Part shown: positions 45,481 through 58,391 of the stretch, one piece after another
How positions within the stretch are numbered: position 1 is the stretch's first letter
Layout of the letters: each line of letters opens with the position of its first letter
DNA from: Moniliophthora roreri
Taxonomy: Eukaryota; Basidiomycota; Agaricomycetes; Agaricales; Marasmiaceae
Length of the DNA: 64,000 bases
Reading direction: 5' to 3'
Assembly: GCA_001466705.2 (NCBI GenBank)
Contig: LATX02000001.1
Span: 1,736,001-1,800,000, forward strand
Program-made: the position numbers and the translations under genes
The notes under the pieces: model-generated
The model's input: the letters and a program-made list of their open reading frames with translations, nothing else
Told to the model about the DNA's origin: nothing
Database searches by the model: none

Positions 45481-46958
45481 CTAATCTGGATCATCACTTT
45501 CCACATTGAGAGTTCTACCATTAATTGCCATCTGCAAGAGACTGATTTCATCCGCTGCAACTCCACCCGCAAAGCCTCGTGGTGCAATGAAGTCATCCTG
45601 CTCGACACCTTGATGATCAAGTGCCTCTGCCTCTGGATATGCTAGTTGCGGTGATGGCACATACTCCAAGGGTGATGCAAGGTGTTCGTTCCCGTTATCA
45701 ATTCCTGCAAGGTGCAATGGGGCGATCTCTTCCCTAGAATATTCATCCTGCTCGAAGTCCTCATGACTAGCCGATTCCGCCCCTACGGCCTGTGATAATT
45801 CGGAAGGAAATGGTAGAGAATCGACATAATGAATTTCGTCATCTTGTTGCTGCTCCTGATATCGAGGCGGTGGGTTGATAAACTCGTCAAGAAAGTGCCT
45901 GGCCTGATCCTCAGGAACCTGTAGTCTGTAACCCCTTCGTCGAAAGAGTTCAGCCTTTGTCAGAAGACTGCTGCCACACACGGGGTTGTATTGATGTGCG
46001 GCAGGGTATGGCCCTCCAGCAGTGTTTGTGACTTTCATTTTCTTAGAGGCCGACAGCTTTCCGGCTTGGCGATCCTTACAACTTGAGTGATTCAGTCTGG
46101 CGCTGGGCTTGAAGTTTTTAAGGTCATCTTCATCATCGCTATCACCTTCGCCTTCAATTTCCGTAGTGCTTCCCGTCTCGTAGCCCCCGGGTGAAGGTGA
46201 ACGATTCCGTTTCAGTAGCAACTATTATAAAAATCATTACAGCAAGAGATGCGGATGGACGGTGGTGCCACACCTTGCGTTTTTCGGGTGGCATGATCTT
46301 GATCGTGAGTTTCTTGATTTCCTTGGGAATGAAACCTGGCGAACGTTTTGTCACGGGCGAAAACGGCCGGTGTTGGTCTATGGATTGTTGATGTCAAGCA
46401 TGTAGGGCAGCAATGGTCAGACGCACCGATTTCTTCGTCCGGTATAATGAAGTGTTTTCCGATTCTGTACTTGTCCGCTTGATGACGGACTTCAGGGCCT
46501 ATAGTTCCCCAGAAGTCGTCTAATGCTTCGTCGCAAAGGAGCATACTTTCTTCCGGCTCCCATCTGGAAGAGCAAGTGAGCAGGTTCACCGAGGTTCTAA
46601 AATAGGTACCAACGTGCTCTCCTGCCAAGAGTAGTCCGTCCACTGTACACAGATAGATGTTGGTTAGCAGAACATATTGTACAGTGAATCGAGGGACGTA
46701 TACCTTAACATAGTATTCCTGTATAACGGCATATATATATGTCAGAATCGACCGAGTTCAAATTGTAGTCACATACCCATGCTCCGGTCTCGTCAATTCG
46801 AGCAGCGACGATTAGTTCTGATAAAGGTAACGCGAAACAAAGCTGAGTACCGATACCCTGGTGACCTACCTTCCGCGATTTTACTTACCTACTTCATACA
46901 GAATTTGACCGTCTCGAGTTGTTAGCGTAGGCGTCGATTCTCGGGAAAACGAGGGCAT
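45481..46958 (-). CDS. Chromodomain protein with acidic disordered C-terminus
   Basis: Start ATG 46958, stop 45481. After a short leader (MPSFSRESTPTLTTRDGQ) the chromodomain is built from several tiny exons: ILYEVELIVAARIDETGAW, EYYVKWTDYSWQESTWEPEE, then a helix CDEALDDFWGTIG. One exon codes just EYYVK (15 nt). The three aromatic cage positions (Y of LYEV, W of YYVKW, Y/W of the loop) are present, so binding to methylated histone tails is plausible. The rest is basic (KEIKKLTIKIMPPEKRKV) then acidic. HP1 is unlikely as no chromoshadow domain is seen. Shares a 190-bp divergent promoter with MTC1. Confidence 0.8.
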
Positions 46959-47148
46959 TTGAATAGAGAAAGAGATACTAACATTCGCTACAAGTACACT
47001 CGAGTTTGAACTCTCACCAGCACACAGACAGGTATGTTACTGGTGGTAGTTCAAAGTAAAGGTGTTTGAGTGCATGTGATGTCTATGCGCGCTAATTCAA
47101 ATTGGGTGGGAGTGTCAGCTTGTTCACCTCCTTTCTCAATCGTTCACC

Positions 47149-48612
47149 ATGTCGAAATCTAAATCGAAACAGGAAGAAGCTCTCCAGTTATTGGATGACC
47201 TAGATTCATTCACTACCATACCAGAGGGAGCCGCTGGCACACCCTCCAATCAGCAGAGCAACCCGTCTGGTACTGGTAACGAAGGAGAAGCAGAAGCACT
47301 TGCATTCCTCGACGAGATCACCCAAAAGAGTTCGGAACCTACCAAATCGACCATCGTTCCCATAGAAAGGCCTCTGTCCAGAGCGGGTACCCCGACATTG
47401 AGGAAGACGACTGAGCGTGTCAAGCTTGCAGGTTCCTCATTGGCTCCATCCTCAAACTCAAGGGCAGCCACGCCCCCTAGTCACTCCAAATCTAGTTCGA
47501 GTAGTAGCACCACTTCTGCGCCAGCGCAGACCGGTGGAGGTAGCTGGGGATGGGGATCTGTTTGGAACACCGCATCGGCAGCGTTGCAGCAGGCTAGGAG
47601 CGTTGTTGATGAACAGGTAAAGAATCTCCCAAACAATGAGCAGGCCAGGAAGTGGGGAGAGGGCATGATGGAATATGCCAAGCAGGCAAAGATAGATAAG
47701 CTGGGTGAGTTTTTCTCCCCTTGTTATGAATATAGATCCGGCTGTTAACGACTAGTAGGCGCAGACTTTAAGCGCGTCGGACTTTCGACCTTGACGGATA
47801 TTCTCAATGTCGTTGCGCCCCCAATCTCAGAGCACGAAGTAATTCAAGTTTGGCTGAGCCATGACATGCGAGGCTACGATGGCATTGAGACACTAGTTTA
47901 TCGTGCAATGGCTCGGGTCAGTGCTTCGCCCATTCCTGTCTGCTGATACCCATCTGATACGTCGTCAGGTAATGGAGCAGGTTGAAGGCGGCGATCTTGT
48001 CGTGAACGGAGGGGGCGACTCGTTCAAGCCAAAGGAGGAAGGCAGTGATGCTGCCAGAGATCTTAATTCTGTTGAAGGCTACGAGGCTGCCGTGAAACTT
48101 GCTCAGGTGAGAACGATTCCTTCCGTTCCATACCTCTTACCAATAGCTTTGATTAGGCCAGCCTAGATGAACTCATCAAGAAGACAAATACCGGGAGTTC
48201 GGCACAGTCATCCAGTATCCAGTCTCCGACGTCGTATTCCAATGTCTTCCTTCATATACAACCATACTTCTCTTCCTACATTATTCCTGCTGCAGAGACG
48301 GAGTCTGCAGAATTGTCGGCCCCTCCCGTCCAAGCGAAACAACAACACCTCCAATTTTTGATCTATCTCTCAGACCCATCGCACAGTCTCGTGCATTCGA
48401 CGATCACCCAAGCTGCACCAGGTGCTTGGCTGGCAATATGGGATGAATACGACTGGGTAGAAGATCTCGTTGCCGAGGCACTTCGTGTCGGCATTGAGGT
48501 CGTTGCCCAAGAGTACGTCGTGTCGAGAATGGGTTGGGTCAAGAAAGTTATTGAGAAAAGCGTCACCGAATCGGAGACGACAGAAGTTGTGGAAAAGACG
48601 GAGGAGTCATGA
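47149..48612 (+). CDS. MTC1: Mtc1-like protein (maintenance of telomere capping 1 family)
   Basis: The N-terminus KQEEALQLLDDLDSF, the block EGEAEALAFLDEITQK and the motif GGGSWGWGSVWNTASAALQQA followed by AKQAKIDKLG are typical of the fungal Mtc1 (DUF5427) family. The C-terminal half has LSTLTDILNVVAPPISEHE, VWLSHDMRGYDGIE and VVAQEYVVSRMGWV. Introns lie around 47705-47757, 47915-47968, and 48105-48158. In yeast Mtc1 is a cytosolic or COPI-vesicle-associated protein linked genetically to telomere capping; the molecular role is unclear. Convergent with the complex I gene. Confidence 0.85.
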
Positions 48613-48809
48613 CTATTTGTATGAAACATCGGTTGCCAGCTTGACATGCTGCATCGTCCTTTTCGATCTACGTATTCATTAAACATTGTTTTCAGGTCTC
48701 GTGTGTCAGTCCTTTAGTTTTTTCTCGTATTTAATAATCCGCGGATTCAAAAGAATAAGATAAGCAATGAATTGGACACCTTCTATGTATCTGACAATGA
48801 TTATGTATT

Positions 48810-49928
48810 TTATTTTTTCTGCTCCTCCGGTTTGGGCGGTGGAAGAGGCTTAAGATTATCTGGCCTGATGGGTGCTGTACCGTCACCGACTTGCTCCCAG
48901 GGAGACAACGATTCAAAGTTGCTGAACAATGGTGATGAGACAGCGAGTTCAAACAAAAAATTGAAGGCCGGCATACCGGAAAGCCTGGGTGAGCTGCAGT
49001 GGCTCGTAGACAACACGTTTACGTTCCTCGTCGTAGCGCAATTCGGTGTAACCCTGGAATACAGTTTCATCAGGCTTACACAAGCTACTGAGACTTCGGT
49101 GATACATACAGTGAGAGGGAAGTCCTTGCGCAATGGGTGACCCTCGAAGCCTATGTCGTGTCTGTTAGTACACAGGAGTGGTTTCTTTCGTACGAGAACG
49201 AACCGTAGTCAGTGAGAATTCGACGACTGAAATAAGGGTCAGGTCAGGAAGGGATAGCTTTACTGAAGGGACGTACAGATCCGGGTGCCCGCTGAAGAAG
49301 ATTCCGAACAGGTCCCAAGCTTCACGTTCATACCTACAGGTAGAAATCATGAACTCTGCGGTAATCGTCAAAATCAAAAATAAACGCACCAATCAGCACC
49401 CCTGAAGAGCTCAACCGCACTGGGAACATGGTCTCCTTCACCCGCATACGTCTTCACCCGAATTCTTCCTCGGTACTTTACGCTCAGCATATGGTATACA
49501 ACTTCAAAGCGCTTTTCTCTCTCAGGGAAATCGACACCGCTAATGTCCATAATGCTCTTGAATTGGCACTGGGAGTGGTCTCGGAGGAATTGGAGAACGG
49601 GAAGAATCGCGGAAGGCGCGACATAGAGAGTGAGCTCATCCTTGACAACTGAGAACTGCTGGATGAATTTGGGAAGGCATTGGGTAAGGTAGGATCCGTA
49701 TGTATGGAGTTGTCCTGTCGTTTCGGCGTACTTGGAGAGTGCAGGATTGGGTGAGGTTGGTTCGGTGAAGGGAGAGGTAGAAGCTGCAAAACAATATTTA
49801 GATAAAGGAACGTTTTCAAGACGGAAATTATAATACTGTACCTTTCTGCTGAGCTGAAGCGTGTACTAGACGTACAGTGCGAGTCGCACACGTCCGTCGC
49901 AGAGAGTGGAATAATGCCCTCGAGAGCA
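48810..49928 (-). CDS. NADH dehydrogenase (complex I) 30-kDa subunit, NDUFS3 type
   Basis: Start ATG 49928, stop 48810. An Arg-rich presequence (MLSRALFHSLRRTCATRTVR) fits import into mitochondria. The NDUFS3/NuoC domain shows KDELTLYVAPSAILPVLQF, SIMDISGVDFPERE, RFEVVYHMLSVKY, then YEREAWDLFGIFFSGHPDL, GFEGHPLRKDFPLTG and GYTELRYDEE. The end PIRPDNLKPLPPPKPEE is usual for fungi. It forms part of the peripheral arm near the quinone site. Its start codon is 56 bp from that of the SPF27 gene on the other strand. Confidence 0.92.
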
Positions 49929-49984
49929 TGGGCGTTCAGTCAAACCAGTTGCGGCATTTACCGAATTCATCCTTGTCCCTCAAC
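49929..49984. promoter_or_regulatory. 56-bp divergent promoter
   Basis: Only 56 bp separate the start codons of the complex I subunit (minus) and SPF27 (plus). Both 5' UTRs must be very short or overlap each other and the partner gene. Confidence 0.6.
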
Positions 49985-50805
49985 ATGTCCGACGTTGAAG
50001 CTCCTGCTGCATCAGAAATCTTCGATTCTCTGCCTTATTATGACAATGACCTTGAGAAATATCCTCACCTCAAGCAAAAAGTCGAGCAGGAGCTGGCACG
50101 TCAGCCAAAACCTCCGTCTTCTCTGCACCCGCGGGTTCCTCCTCCGTACGAGCTTTTCGCTGTTAGTATCTCGCTGATCTTTGTTTTATTGACTCTGAGG
50201 TGACTCTTCTTTTTCTCTAGAACAATCCGCTCTTAAGGGCTGAACTCGAGCGCGTTGAGTCGCATCAACCACTGCCGCCTCTGGACACTATTCGATACCA
50301 GTTACCAGCTCCAACTTCAACCCCTGCAACGGAAGAAGAATGGACAGCGGCTCTTGACAATGCTCGTGCTCAATTGGAGCATCAACGAATACGGTGTGTT
50401 CATTCTTTCTGAATGTGATGCTCGCTCAACACCAATATCTTAGGCAAACAAACTTGACTTTATTACAAACGTACGGGCCAAATGCATGGAGAATACACAA
50501 TTATCTCCTCGAAGAGACGGCCAAGAACATCGAAAAATCTCTGGAGGACCTGAAGCAGCTTACTACGGACGTGAATCGGGAGCGAAAGAACTCGCAGGTA
50601 TAAAAAGAACTTCATCTTCCATGAAGCACAATATTAACATTCACGTCTCTAGACCAAACTTGGTTCACAGCTGACCTCACTGGAGACGCGGTGGACAGAG
50701 CTAATTTCTGGTGTGTTGCAGATAGAGATGGCGAATGTCGCATTGGATGCTGAGGTCGACAGACTGAACAAAAGGGAGGCGGAGTTGGCAGAGATGACGA
50801 GGTGA
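49985..50805 (+). CDS. Pre-mRNA-splicing factor SPF27 (BCAS2/Cwf7), NTC subunit
   Basis: Four exons from ATG 49985 to TGA 50803-50805. The N-terminus EIFDSLPYYDNDLEKYPHLK is diagnostic of BCAS2/SPF27, followed by PPPYELFANNPLLRAELERV and a long coiled coil (WRIHNYLLEETAKNIEKSLE to DRLNKREAELAEM). It is a core part of the Prp19/NineTeen complex that activates the spliceosome. Given the many very small exons in this genome, an intact splicing machinery is relevant context. Length is as in other fungi. Confidence 0.92.
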
Positions 50806-51226
50806 ATGCCCCAAACTAAGTCATTGTTGGAAAATTCTCCGCTGTACATCGATATCCCCTACAATATTGACATTCCTGCATACCAAGTAACGATTTGTTA
50901 TGTATCGCTGGATAATTTTAAATTTGAAGATTGACGGCTCGGTATTGGCTGCTGCTAGTTTCCGCTGCCGGGGTCTTACCAAAAGAGGCTGTTGGGCCGG
51001 TCAATGCCCGACAAGAACCGAAGCACTGCTGGATTAGCACTTGACATTCATACTTCTGGAGGTTTACTACGCCCCAGGTACGTCTTGGCTCATCCTCGTC
51101 TACTCTCGATGCTGATAATTGATTCTTTTGGCATCTTGCTCTTGACCACCATCATCAGGTCTATCAAAACTACCATTCTTCCTTGGACCACACCCGAAAA
51201 CATACCAGGCGTCTCACGACGCGTCT
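50806..51226. other. Intergenic, nothing recognised
   Basis: About 420 bp between two plus-strand genes. A CT-rich part with good splice-like sites (near 51085-51170) could hold a 5' UTR intron of the next gene; I cannot confirm it. Confidence 0.4.
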
Positions 51227-54200
51227 ATGGCTAATACCGACATAGCAGCTGGAGTTTCAACAGGATCATCTGGAACGCAGGACATCAAGTCCGAGGGTCT
51301 CAACCATGTCGTCGATTTGACAAGCGAAGCAGCAACCGAGGGGCCAGACACACATCCCGCCACTCAGTCTACCACTCCTACTCCTAATTCAAAATCTGCC
51401 ACGTCGCTGAGGAATACCGCAAGCTCAGAGGCTGCGTCTACACAACAGGCCACAAGGCCGACTTTGGTGCCATTGGGTTCAGCTTCGGCACAAGGACCAT
51501 CTCCGGCACCCCAACCCAAACGTTTTAGCGCTGTCAATATCAACAAGAAGTTTTTGGAGAAGAATGGCCCAAATTCCACTACGACCCCCATAGCATCCGC
51601 ATTCAATTCCTTGAAGTCCGGAAGTACAATACGTGCGTCAACTAGAATTGCATAACATCTCAAAAGTCTCATGCATTTTTTCCCATAGCGAAACCTGCTG
51701 TAACCTCATCCACCTCACATCCCCGGCTCATCACAACAAAACTCACAGCGACACCGCAACTATCTTCTAGTCCAGGTCCTGGATGGTCTCGTCCTTCTTC
51801 AGTCACGCCGCCCGTTGCAAATTCAAATGCAACTACGCCAAACGGAAGTTCGCACCCTATTCAGAACCCTTCTACAAAAACAGCCAATAATGCGGTTTCA
51901 GGTCCACCACAGCTTCCTGCTCCAGGAAAGGTTATACAACCCCAGCCCAGAGCCGCCACTGCAACTATTGGATTAAACAAGAGCTCTTCCGGTACATTGA
52001 ATAGGCCAGCTTGGGCCAATATGAGACCTGCAGCCGGTACCACGCGTGCACCATCCAGTGATTTCCCAACAGCTGCGGAAGTTGCGAAAGGTTGGTTACA
52101 CAACTCATTTTCTAAGCGTGTTCTTTACTAAAATGAGGGACCCAGGTGTCACTGGGCGTGTTTCCAAGGCCGCTGAGCTAAAGGACATGGAGGAGGCAAG
52201 CAAACAAGCTAGAATGGAGGAAGCTGATACTTTCCGAGGTGTCCATTTAGATCCAAATGCTCATCATTGGGATGAAGTGCGTTGTCATATTTCATTTTGG
52301 TTACTGTCGCTCAATAATAGTTTAATTACAGATGGAGGAAGATGACGATAACTTTTTGGACGGTGTGATTGAATTTGGGGATGGTCGGCAGTACAAGGTC
52401 GACGCACCATCTTCGCCTCCCGAAGGCAAAGAGGCATCCGCGCGTTCGTCATCACGTTTCAGCTCGAAGACAGATGATAGCACTGCAGAAATATCGAGTG
52501 TCCCGGTGAGCAAGGAGGAACGTTTTGTGGACGATTTTGACCGCAGCTGGCCACGCTCCGGACCATCTTCAAATATACCAGGCAGAGGTTCAAACGCTTC
52601 AGATCCAAGTTTATCACCACATTCCCAATATTCACCACAGGAGTCTTCCAGGGTACTCTTCAATGAGCGTTCAAATAGGTTGGAGCCATATAACGGGTCG
52701 AGTCGGTCGACGCAAGGCCCCTTCAAAAGAGGACATCAACCTGACCCCCCGAACGATACTCGAGGCTCCCGGTCATCTCCTACACATACATCTGGAAATA
52801 ACCATAATTTTCAGCTGCTACAAAAATTACCGAATAAGGAGGGATCCTCGCAGAATCGGAGATATAGTAGTGGTGGCGGTACAGGACCGTTCGATAGAAA
52901 TAGAGAAGGAGACTTTCCACGGCGAGATCACGCCTTTCCCAGCTCACGTACTGGTCCTCATCTAGGTGCCAAAGCCCTGGAAGGAGAACAACGTGATCGT
53001 AGCAGACAGCAGTCGTCTATGCCACCTCCACCAGTTCCGCTGCATGCCCTACGTGGAAAGGAATCTGGGAGACAGCTACCTCCCCACTTGTCACAATCTG
53101 GCAACGCGTCAACTCCCTTTGAACGGCGGGCACCATCTCGTGAATCGCGTCGTGGCTCACAGACTACCCATGCACCTGGATCACCTTCTGCTGCATCATC
53201 TGTGAGACAACCTTCGCAATCACCTGCTCTATCGCACAGATCGCTCGCACCAGTCAGCTCGTCGCCGATAGTTGATCCAGCAGTTCTAGGGGTGTCAGCA
53301 GACGAACTGGAAAACGCGAAGAAGGACTTAATGCACACTGCAGCTGCTCGAGCCAAGCAACGGCGACAACAAGAAGAGGAGGAAAGAGAGCGAGAGAAGG
53401 AACGGGCCAGACAGAAAGCTCTTGAACTTGAGCAGCGTATCGCCGCAGAGAAGGAGAAGGAGCAGCCAACAAAGAAACCCAAGCAGACGAAGGTATCTCC
53501 TCCCATTATTCCTCATTTTTCGCGCCTAACGGGTTAATATAGGAGGAGATCGTTGTTCAGGACATCGAAGATGCTATCAAGACAGCGAATTCTGATGCAC
53601 CGTCAGATTCGACATCCCAAGTGTCAGGACGGCCTGGTATGCAACGACATGCGTCAATACGGAGCATATCTTCCCAAGGGCACGACCGAAGTTTGTTTGG
53701 CAGAAGGTCTTCTGTCTCTTCGCGCATTTCCACTGGGGATGCACCCTCTTTCATTTCTCCATCCACTTTAGCGGAATCTTGGCGGAGCAGAGCTAACCCG
53801 TTACCTACGCCCAAAATCACCACCCATGGCCGTACGCATTCTCTCGCTTCACAGCCGCCCTCTGCTTTGGATCAGGTGCAATCACTAGCGGAAGATCCTA
53901 ACGTGGAGTTCGAAATAGTGGACTATTCCGACTTGGGCAAGTTTGTCGGCGACCAGGACAATGAGACAGCATTGGCAGCTGAACCTCACCCACCGAAGGG
54001 TAATCAAAGGGCAGTTGCCAGCGATTTCTTTGGTGAGGAGACCCCCGCTGTAGACAAGGAACCACTTCGAGCCATAGAGAAGCCTGATGACCGGGTGTGG
54101 AGGAAGATTACGAAGCCGACTGTATCAATTGCAAATGGCCCTCCAGAAAGCCGTACTCTGGTATCGCTTCCTGAGCCCGCACCCGCTTCCGAGCTATCTC

Positions 54201-56423
54201 AGAAGGAGGAGGCAAGTGCACTTTATGATAGTCATCATCTCAGTGCCCCGACTTCGACCTCACATCCGGTTGCTCAGCGTCGCCAACCCTACAAGGAGCC
54301 CACGATGTCCGCCCTAGACGATGCCATGTCTCGCATAAGAGGGGCAATCGTTGGAATGCAGGGAGAGAATAGGACGAGTGCGGAATCTGAGTCGAGGAGA
54401 TCAGCAATACCTTCCAGTGTCAAAGCTTCCTCTCAAAAAGATAGCCATATAGTATCGCTGGCGTGTCCTCGTCAGATCATAAAGGAACCTTCTGAAAATT
54501 TCCTTTATACTTCCAGCGAACCCCCGCGGTCTCCCAAGCCGGCATGGAACGCGTTCGTTGTGAAGGTACCGAAGACTTCTGTTCCGTTGGAACCGGTTCA
54601 CAAACGTCGCATGTTCTTGTTCAACAAAGTAATGCCTGTCCGCTGGGAAATTTTGTCCTTCACGCCACCTGTGGAAGGAATGAGTCGTCGTGATTTCTCA
54701 TTGAACGACGTCCTGTTCCGGAGACAGTATGGTTATGGGTACAAGGGTAAAATGAAGTACAAAGTCTCGCTCCCGAGAAGCTCTATCTCCCCCCTAGTGC
54801 CCAAAGTCAATATCCCAAGTCATCATAATGCCCCTTCCAGGTCGAACACTACAGGTGCATTCGGCAAACCGACTGCTGCAGATGGTGCTTCAACATGGCG
54901 AAAACGGTCGGCGTTATCAACTGAAACAACGGCGGGAGAGTTGGACACAACAAGCAGGTCTCCACCTCCAGAGCCTGCGATGGCGGAACCTATAATGTCA
55001 CCTGGGAAGCTTAAGGAAGAAGCTTTGTCGCCCACGATGACTCTTAGTCGATTAAGATCGCAACCAAAGATGCCTGCTGGGTCTGGGGTTGCCTTCTATC
55101 GGGATTCTCGCGTTATTGAGATCGATTCCCAGGCGAAATCAGCAGTCAGTTTCTTTGCCGTGAATGATTCCGATGCTCCAAATCCGGAGAAGGCTGAGGC
55201 GAGATCTGATATGTCACCATCATCAAATCTCGCCAATGGCATTCCTTCAGTTAGTGGCTTAGGAAGCGCGAGTACGGCTGGCCGACCCTCAGATGCAATC
55301 TCACCTTCTAGTTCGAAGTATAGCCTTCCGCCGCTGGTCAGCAGTAAAGCGGAAAGTAAAAGCTCTGAGGACTCAGTATGTTACGTTTACCAACGTCCAT
55401 TGATATTTTCACTGACGATATCACTAATAGCCTGATCGTCTACCTATTACTCCACCCCATACAGGAGCAAGCTGGTCAAGGACATCACTTTCTCTTCCAG
55501 GGAAGGACTCTTCAGTACGTGCACCTGACCCAGAACATCTAAAGGCTGTTTGGTCTCAGCCATCGAATAAATCTGATCTGCACCCGGTGAACTCTTTGGA
55601 GGGAATAGCAGATGACTTGACAGCATTGCCCTTCACGTTACTGGACGTGAAGTCAGAGGATGGTGAAACACCACCGCCCACCCTGCCTACTGCACCCTCT
55701 CGAATGTCATTACACGACGTGACAAGGGCCTTCCAACAAGTTCCGACTTCCTCGTCTTCGAGCTCCGGCTCACATCGGCCAACTATCTCACCTCCATCGA
55801 CAACAGCTCCTGTTGCTCGACCTCCGCAGGGGTACAACTATTCGACTCCCAATGCCTCTACCCCCAATGTTCGCCCGAATTATCAATACCACCCGTCACC
55901 GATGATGAGTCACTCGCCCGCTCCTGCCATGTATCATCCTATGAATGGTAGTCCAGTACCTAGCCGGATGGCTGTCAATGGGCACACGCCTATGTATAGT
56001 CCTGTATGGATGCCGCTACCAAATCCAGCAAGTCAGACTCCCAATCCCATGATGAGACCCGGCATGCCCTCCCCATATCCCCCAGTCATGTATCCGTCGC
56101 CTGGCCCCCAGACAATGTACCCTATGCCGCCGAATATGCAGAATGCCCCCGGCCAATCACAAGTATCACCGCATGGTACAATGGGTCGTGGACGAGGCAA
56201 TCCTCCTATGATGAGTCCAGCTATGCAACATGCAGGCGCTATCCCCCCGATGCCTATGTACACTGGAAGTCCAGTCATGATGCCTGCCCATGCTGGGCGA
56301 CCGCCGCTTCGCAATGACAATGGTCATCATCCATCTGTATCTCAACTCCCTCCCTCGCACCCCCAGCCCCAGCATTATCCATCCGTCCATGGTCCTTCAT
56401 TCAATATTCGACCATCTTGGTAA
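51227..56423 (+). CDS. Very large disordered Ser/Pro-rich protein, unknown family
   Basis: Six exons (51227-51632, 51689-52090, 52146-52276, 52332-53492, 53543-55375, 55431-56423) give 1641 aa. Only short parts look ordered: RFSAVNINKKFLEKN near residue 105 (reminiscent of the BAT2/PRRC2 N-terminus), a block AFRGVHLDPN-like (TFRGVHLDPNAHHWDEMEED, then NFLDGVIEFGDGRQY), a charged helix of about 60 residues (RAKQRRQQEEEERERE), and FVVKVPKT with KVMPVRWEILSF. The last 250 residues are Pro/Met/His/Asn-rich, as in RNA-granule proteins. I infer an RNA- or translation-linked scaffold, but function is unknown. All splice borders keep frame. Confidence 0.75.
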
Positions 56424-56648
56424 ATCACTTGATATTGTTTGTACCGAACTGTTGCTACTCTTGCTTTTATATTCTTCCATGTTTCTGCTTTGGTCTTCTG
56501 TTCTCACATGAGGTACATACAATTATTGTTGTCGTATAACTATTCAAACGCATTCTTCTGCTTCAACTCGGGCCACAATGAGTTTCGAATATTTAAGGTA
56601 TCTGAGATTAATCGTGAATAGCTACTAATTGAATCTAAGTAGTCGGGT

Positions 56649-58391
56649 CTAGTTAGCAAGCTGTACAGCACGTTCTGCCGCCTCGTCTAAACTATCGAAT
56701 GCGATGATCTTCAAGCCAGATTCCTTGATCATACTAGGCACAGATCATGTTAAGTAGACGAAAGGAAAGGGTAGGCTGAAAGCTTACTCTTTGGCTTCCT
56801 GCTCTTTCGTACCCTTCAATCGGACGACCAGAGGAATAGTCATGTTCAATTCTTTGGTAGCCTTGATGACACCCTCAGCAATATAGTCGCAACGCATGAT
56901 ACCTGTATGCCAGTATATGTGAATGCCAAGCGGAAAGAGGTGAGCCGAGCACAGACCTCCAAAGATATTGATGAAGATGCTCTTGACTTTGGGGTCAGCG
57001 AGAAGAATCTCGAACGCCTTCTTCACAGTCTCAGGAGTAGCACCTCTGCAATCAGGAGATTAGTGACCACACTGGCGAAGGAGCTCAAGGAGCATACCCT
57101 CCAACATCAAGAAAGTTGGCGGGGTTGCCACCATGGAGTGAAAGGACATCCATAGTAGCCATGGCAAGACCGGCACCATTAACCAAGCATCCAATACTTC
57201 CATCCAATTTGATAAAGTTGAGGTTAGCCTTTTGGGCCTCTACCTCAGATGGTTCCTCCTGACTAATGTCACGAAGTGCGAAGATGTCTTCTTGCCTGAA
57301 CGCTGCGTTGTCGTCGAAACCGAATTTGGCGTCCATGCTGCACTGGCATCAGACACTGATGATGAGTTTCGTTGTGATAGAACAAGTCTCACCAAAGAAC
57401 CTTCCCGTCCTTGGTTTCTGCCATGGGATTTATTTCGATTTGTGTGGCATCCTTCTCTTTGAAAATGCGATAAAGGTTTATGAAGATGTCGGCAGCTTCC
57501 TCTTGAGTGGAAGCATCTTTGAAACCGAGCTTCTTTGCAACTTCGAGAGCTACAGGTTTGGTGAGGCCATCGGTGTAGCTGATGGGGGTAGTGATGATGG
57601 CAGAGGGGTCTTTGGCGGCAACTTCTTCAATGTTCATGCCTCCTTGAGCTGAGGCGACCAGAACAACACCCTGTGAAACACGGTCGTTCAAGACGGCGAC
57701 ATAGTACTCATGGGATGGCTCGTGGCGCTCTGCAAGCATAACCTTGAGGCATTTCAGTCTCGCCTTGTGGTAGTTCATATGAATTCTAAATGACATACAG
57801 TATTGCAAATACGACCCTCAGCACCAGTCTGCTTTGTGATGAGCTTGGCACCAATCATTTTTGAAGCAAGGTCTTTGGCCTGCCCAGGGCTTTCGCGCGC
57901 GCTCGAATTAGCATGTTGCCAGCGAATAGGAAAAAAAACCACGTACGATTCGACCATATGCACACCACCCTGCAATCCATTATCAAATTTACCCTTTCCA
58001 CGTCCACCTGCGAGCACCTGCGCTTTGATAACTAGTCTGTTGTGTCCTTGAGGATATTCAGTGAATGTGTGATGTTGGTTCGGAAGTGAACGGATTTACC
58101 GAATTCTTTTGCAACGTTGTACGCCTCTTCTGCAGACTTTGCTGGAACACTCTTGGGTGTTGGGATACCGTACTGTTGAAGAGCTTAATGAAGGATGGAA
58201 TAGAGGAGGACAACTTTTACGACGGACAGAGTTGAGCAACTTCACGGACTGATATTCGTGAATAGATAGGTGACGTCTCTGACCAGCCTAGAGAAGACTG
58301 TGAGAATAACATGGACAGAACTATAGAAAGTACTTGCATGACGAGAAGAAAGGGATCTTAGAGGAGCTTTCCTGAGCACTTGTGAGAGCAT
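56649..58391 (-). CDS. LSC2: Succinyl-CoA ligase beta subunit, mitochondrial
   Basis: Start ATG 58391, stop 56649. A presequence ([18 protein letters not shown]) precedes the ATP-grasp domain: [72 protein letters not shown] and FINIFGGIMRCD, ending AERAVQLAN. It makes succinate and NTP from succinyl-CoA in the TCA cycle. The first intron (58337-58288) has a GC donor (GCAAGT), needed to keep the frame. Between KEF and VIKAQ the model is shorter than usual, so a microexon near 58030-58110 may be missing. Convergent with the large disordered gene. Confidence 0.9.

Noticed and set aside
52958..53506. 182-codon minus-strand frame
   Set aside because: Antisense shadow of the repetitive charged region of the large disordered gene.
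55556..56390. Minus-strand frames rich in Gly
   Set aside because: Antisense of the Pro/Met-rich tail at 55431-56423; composition explains them.
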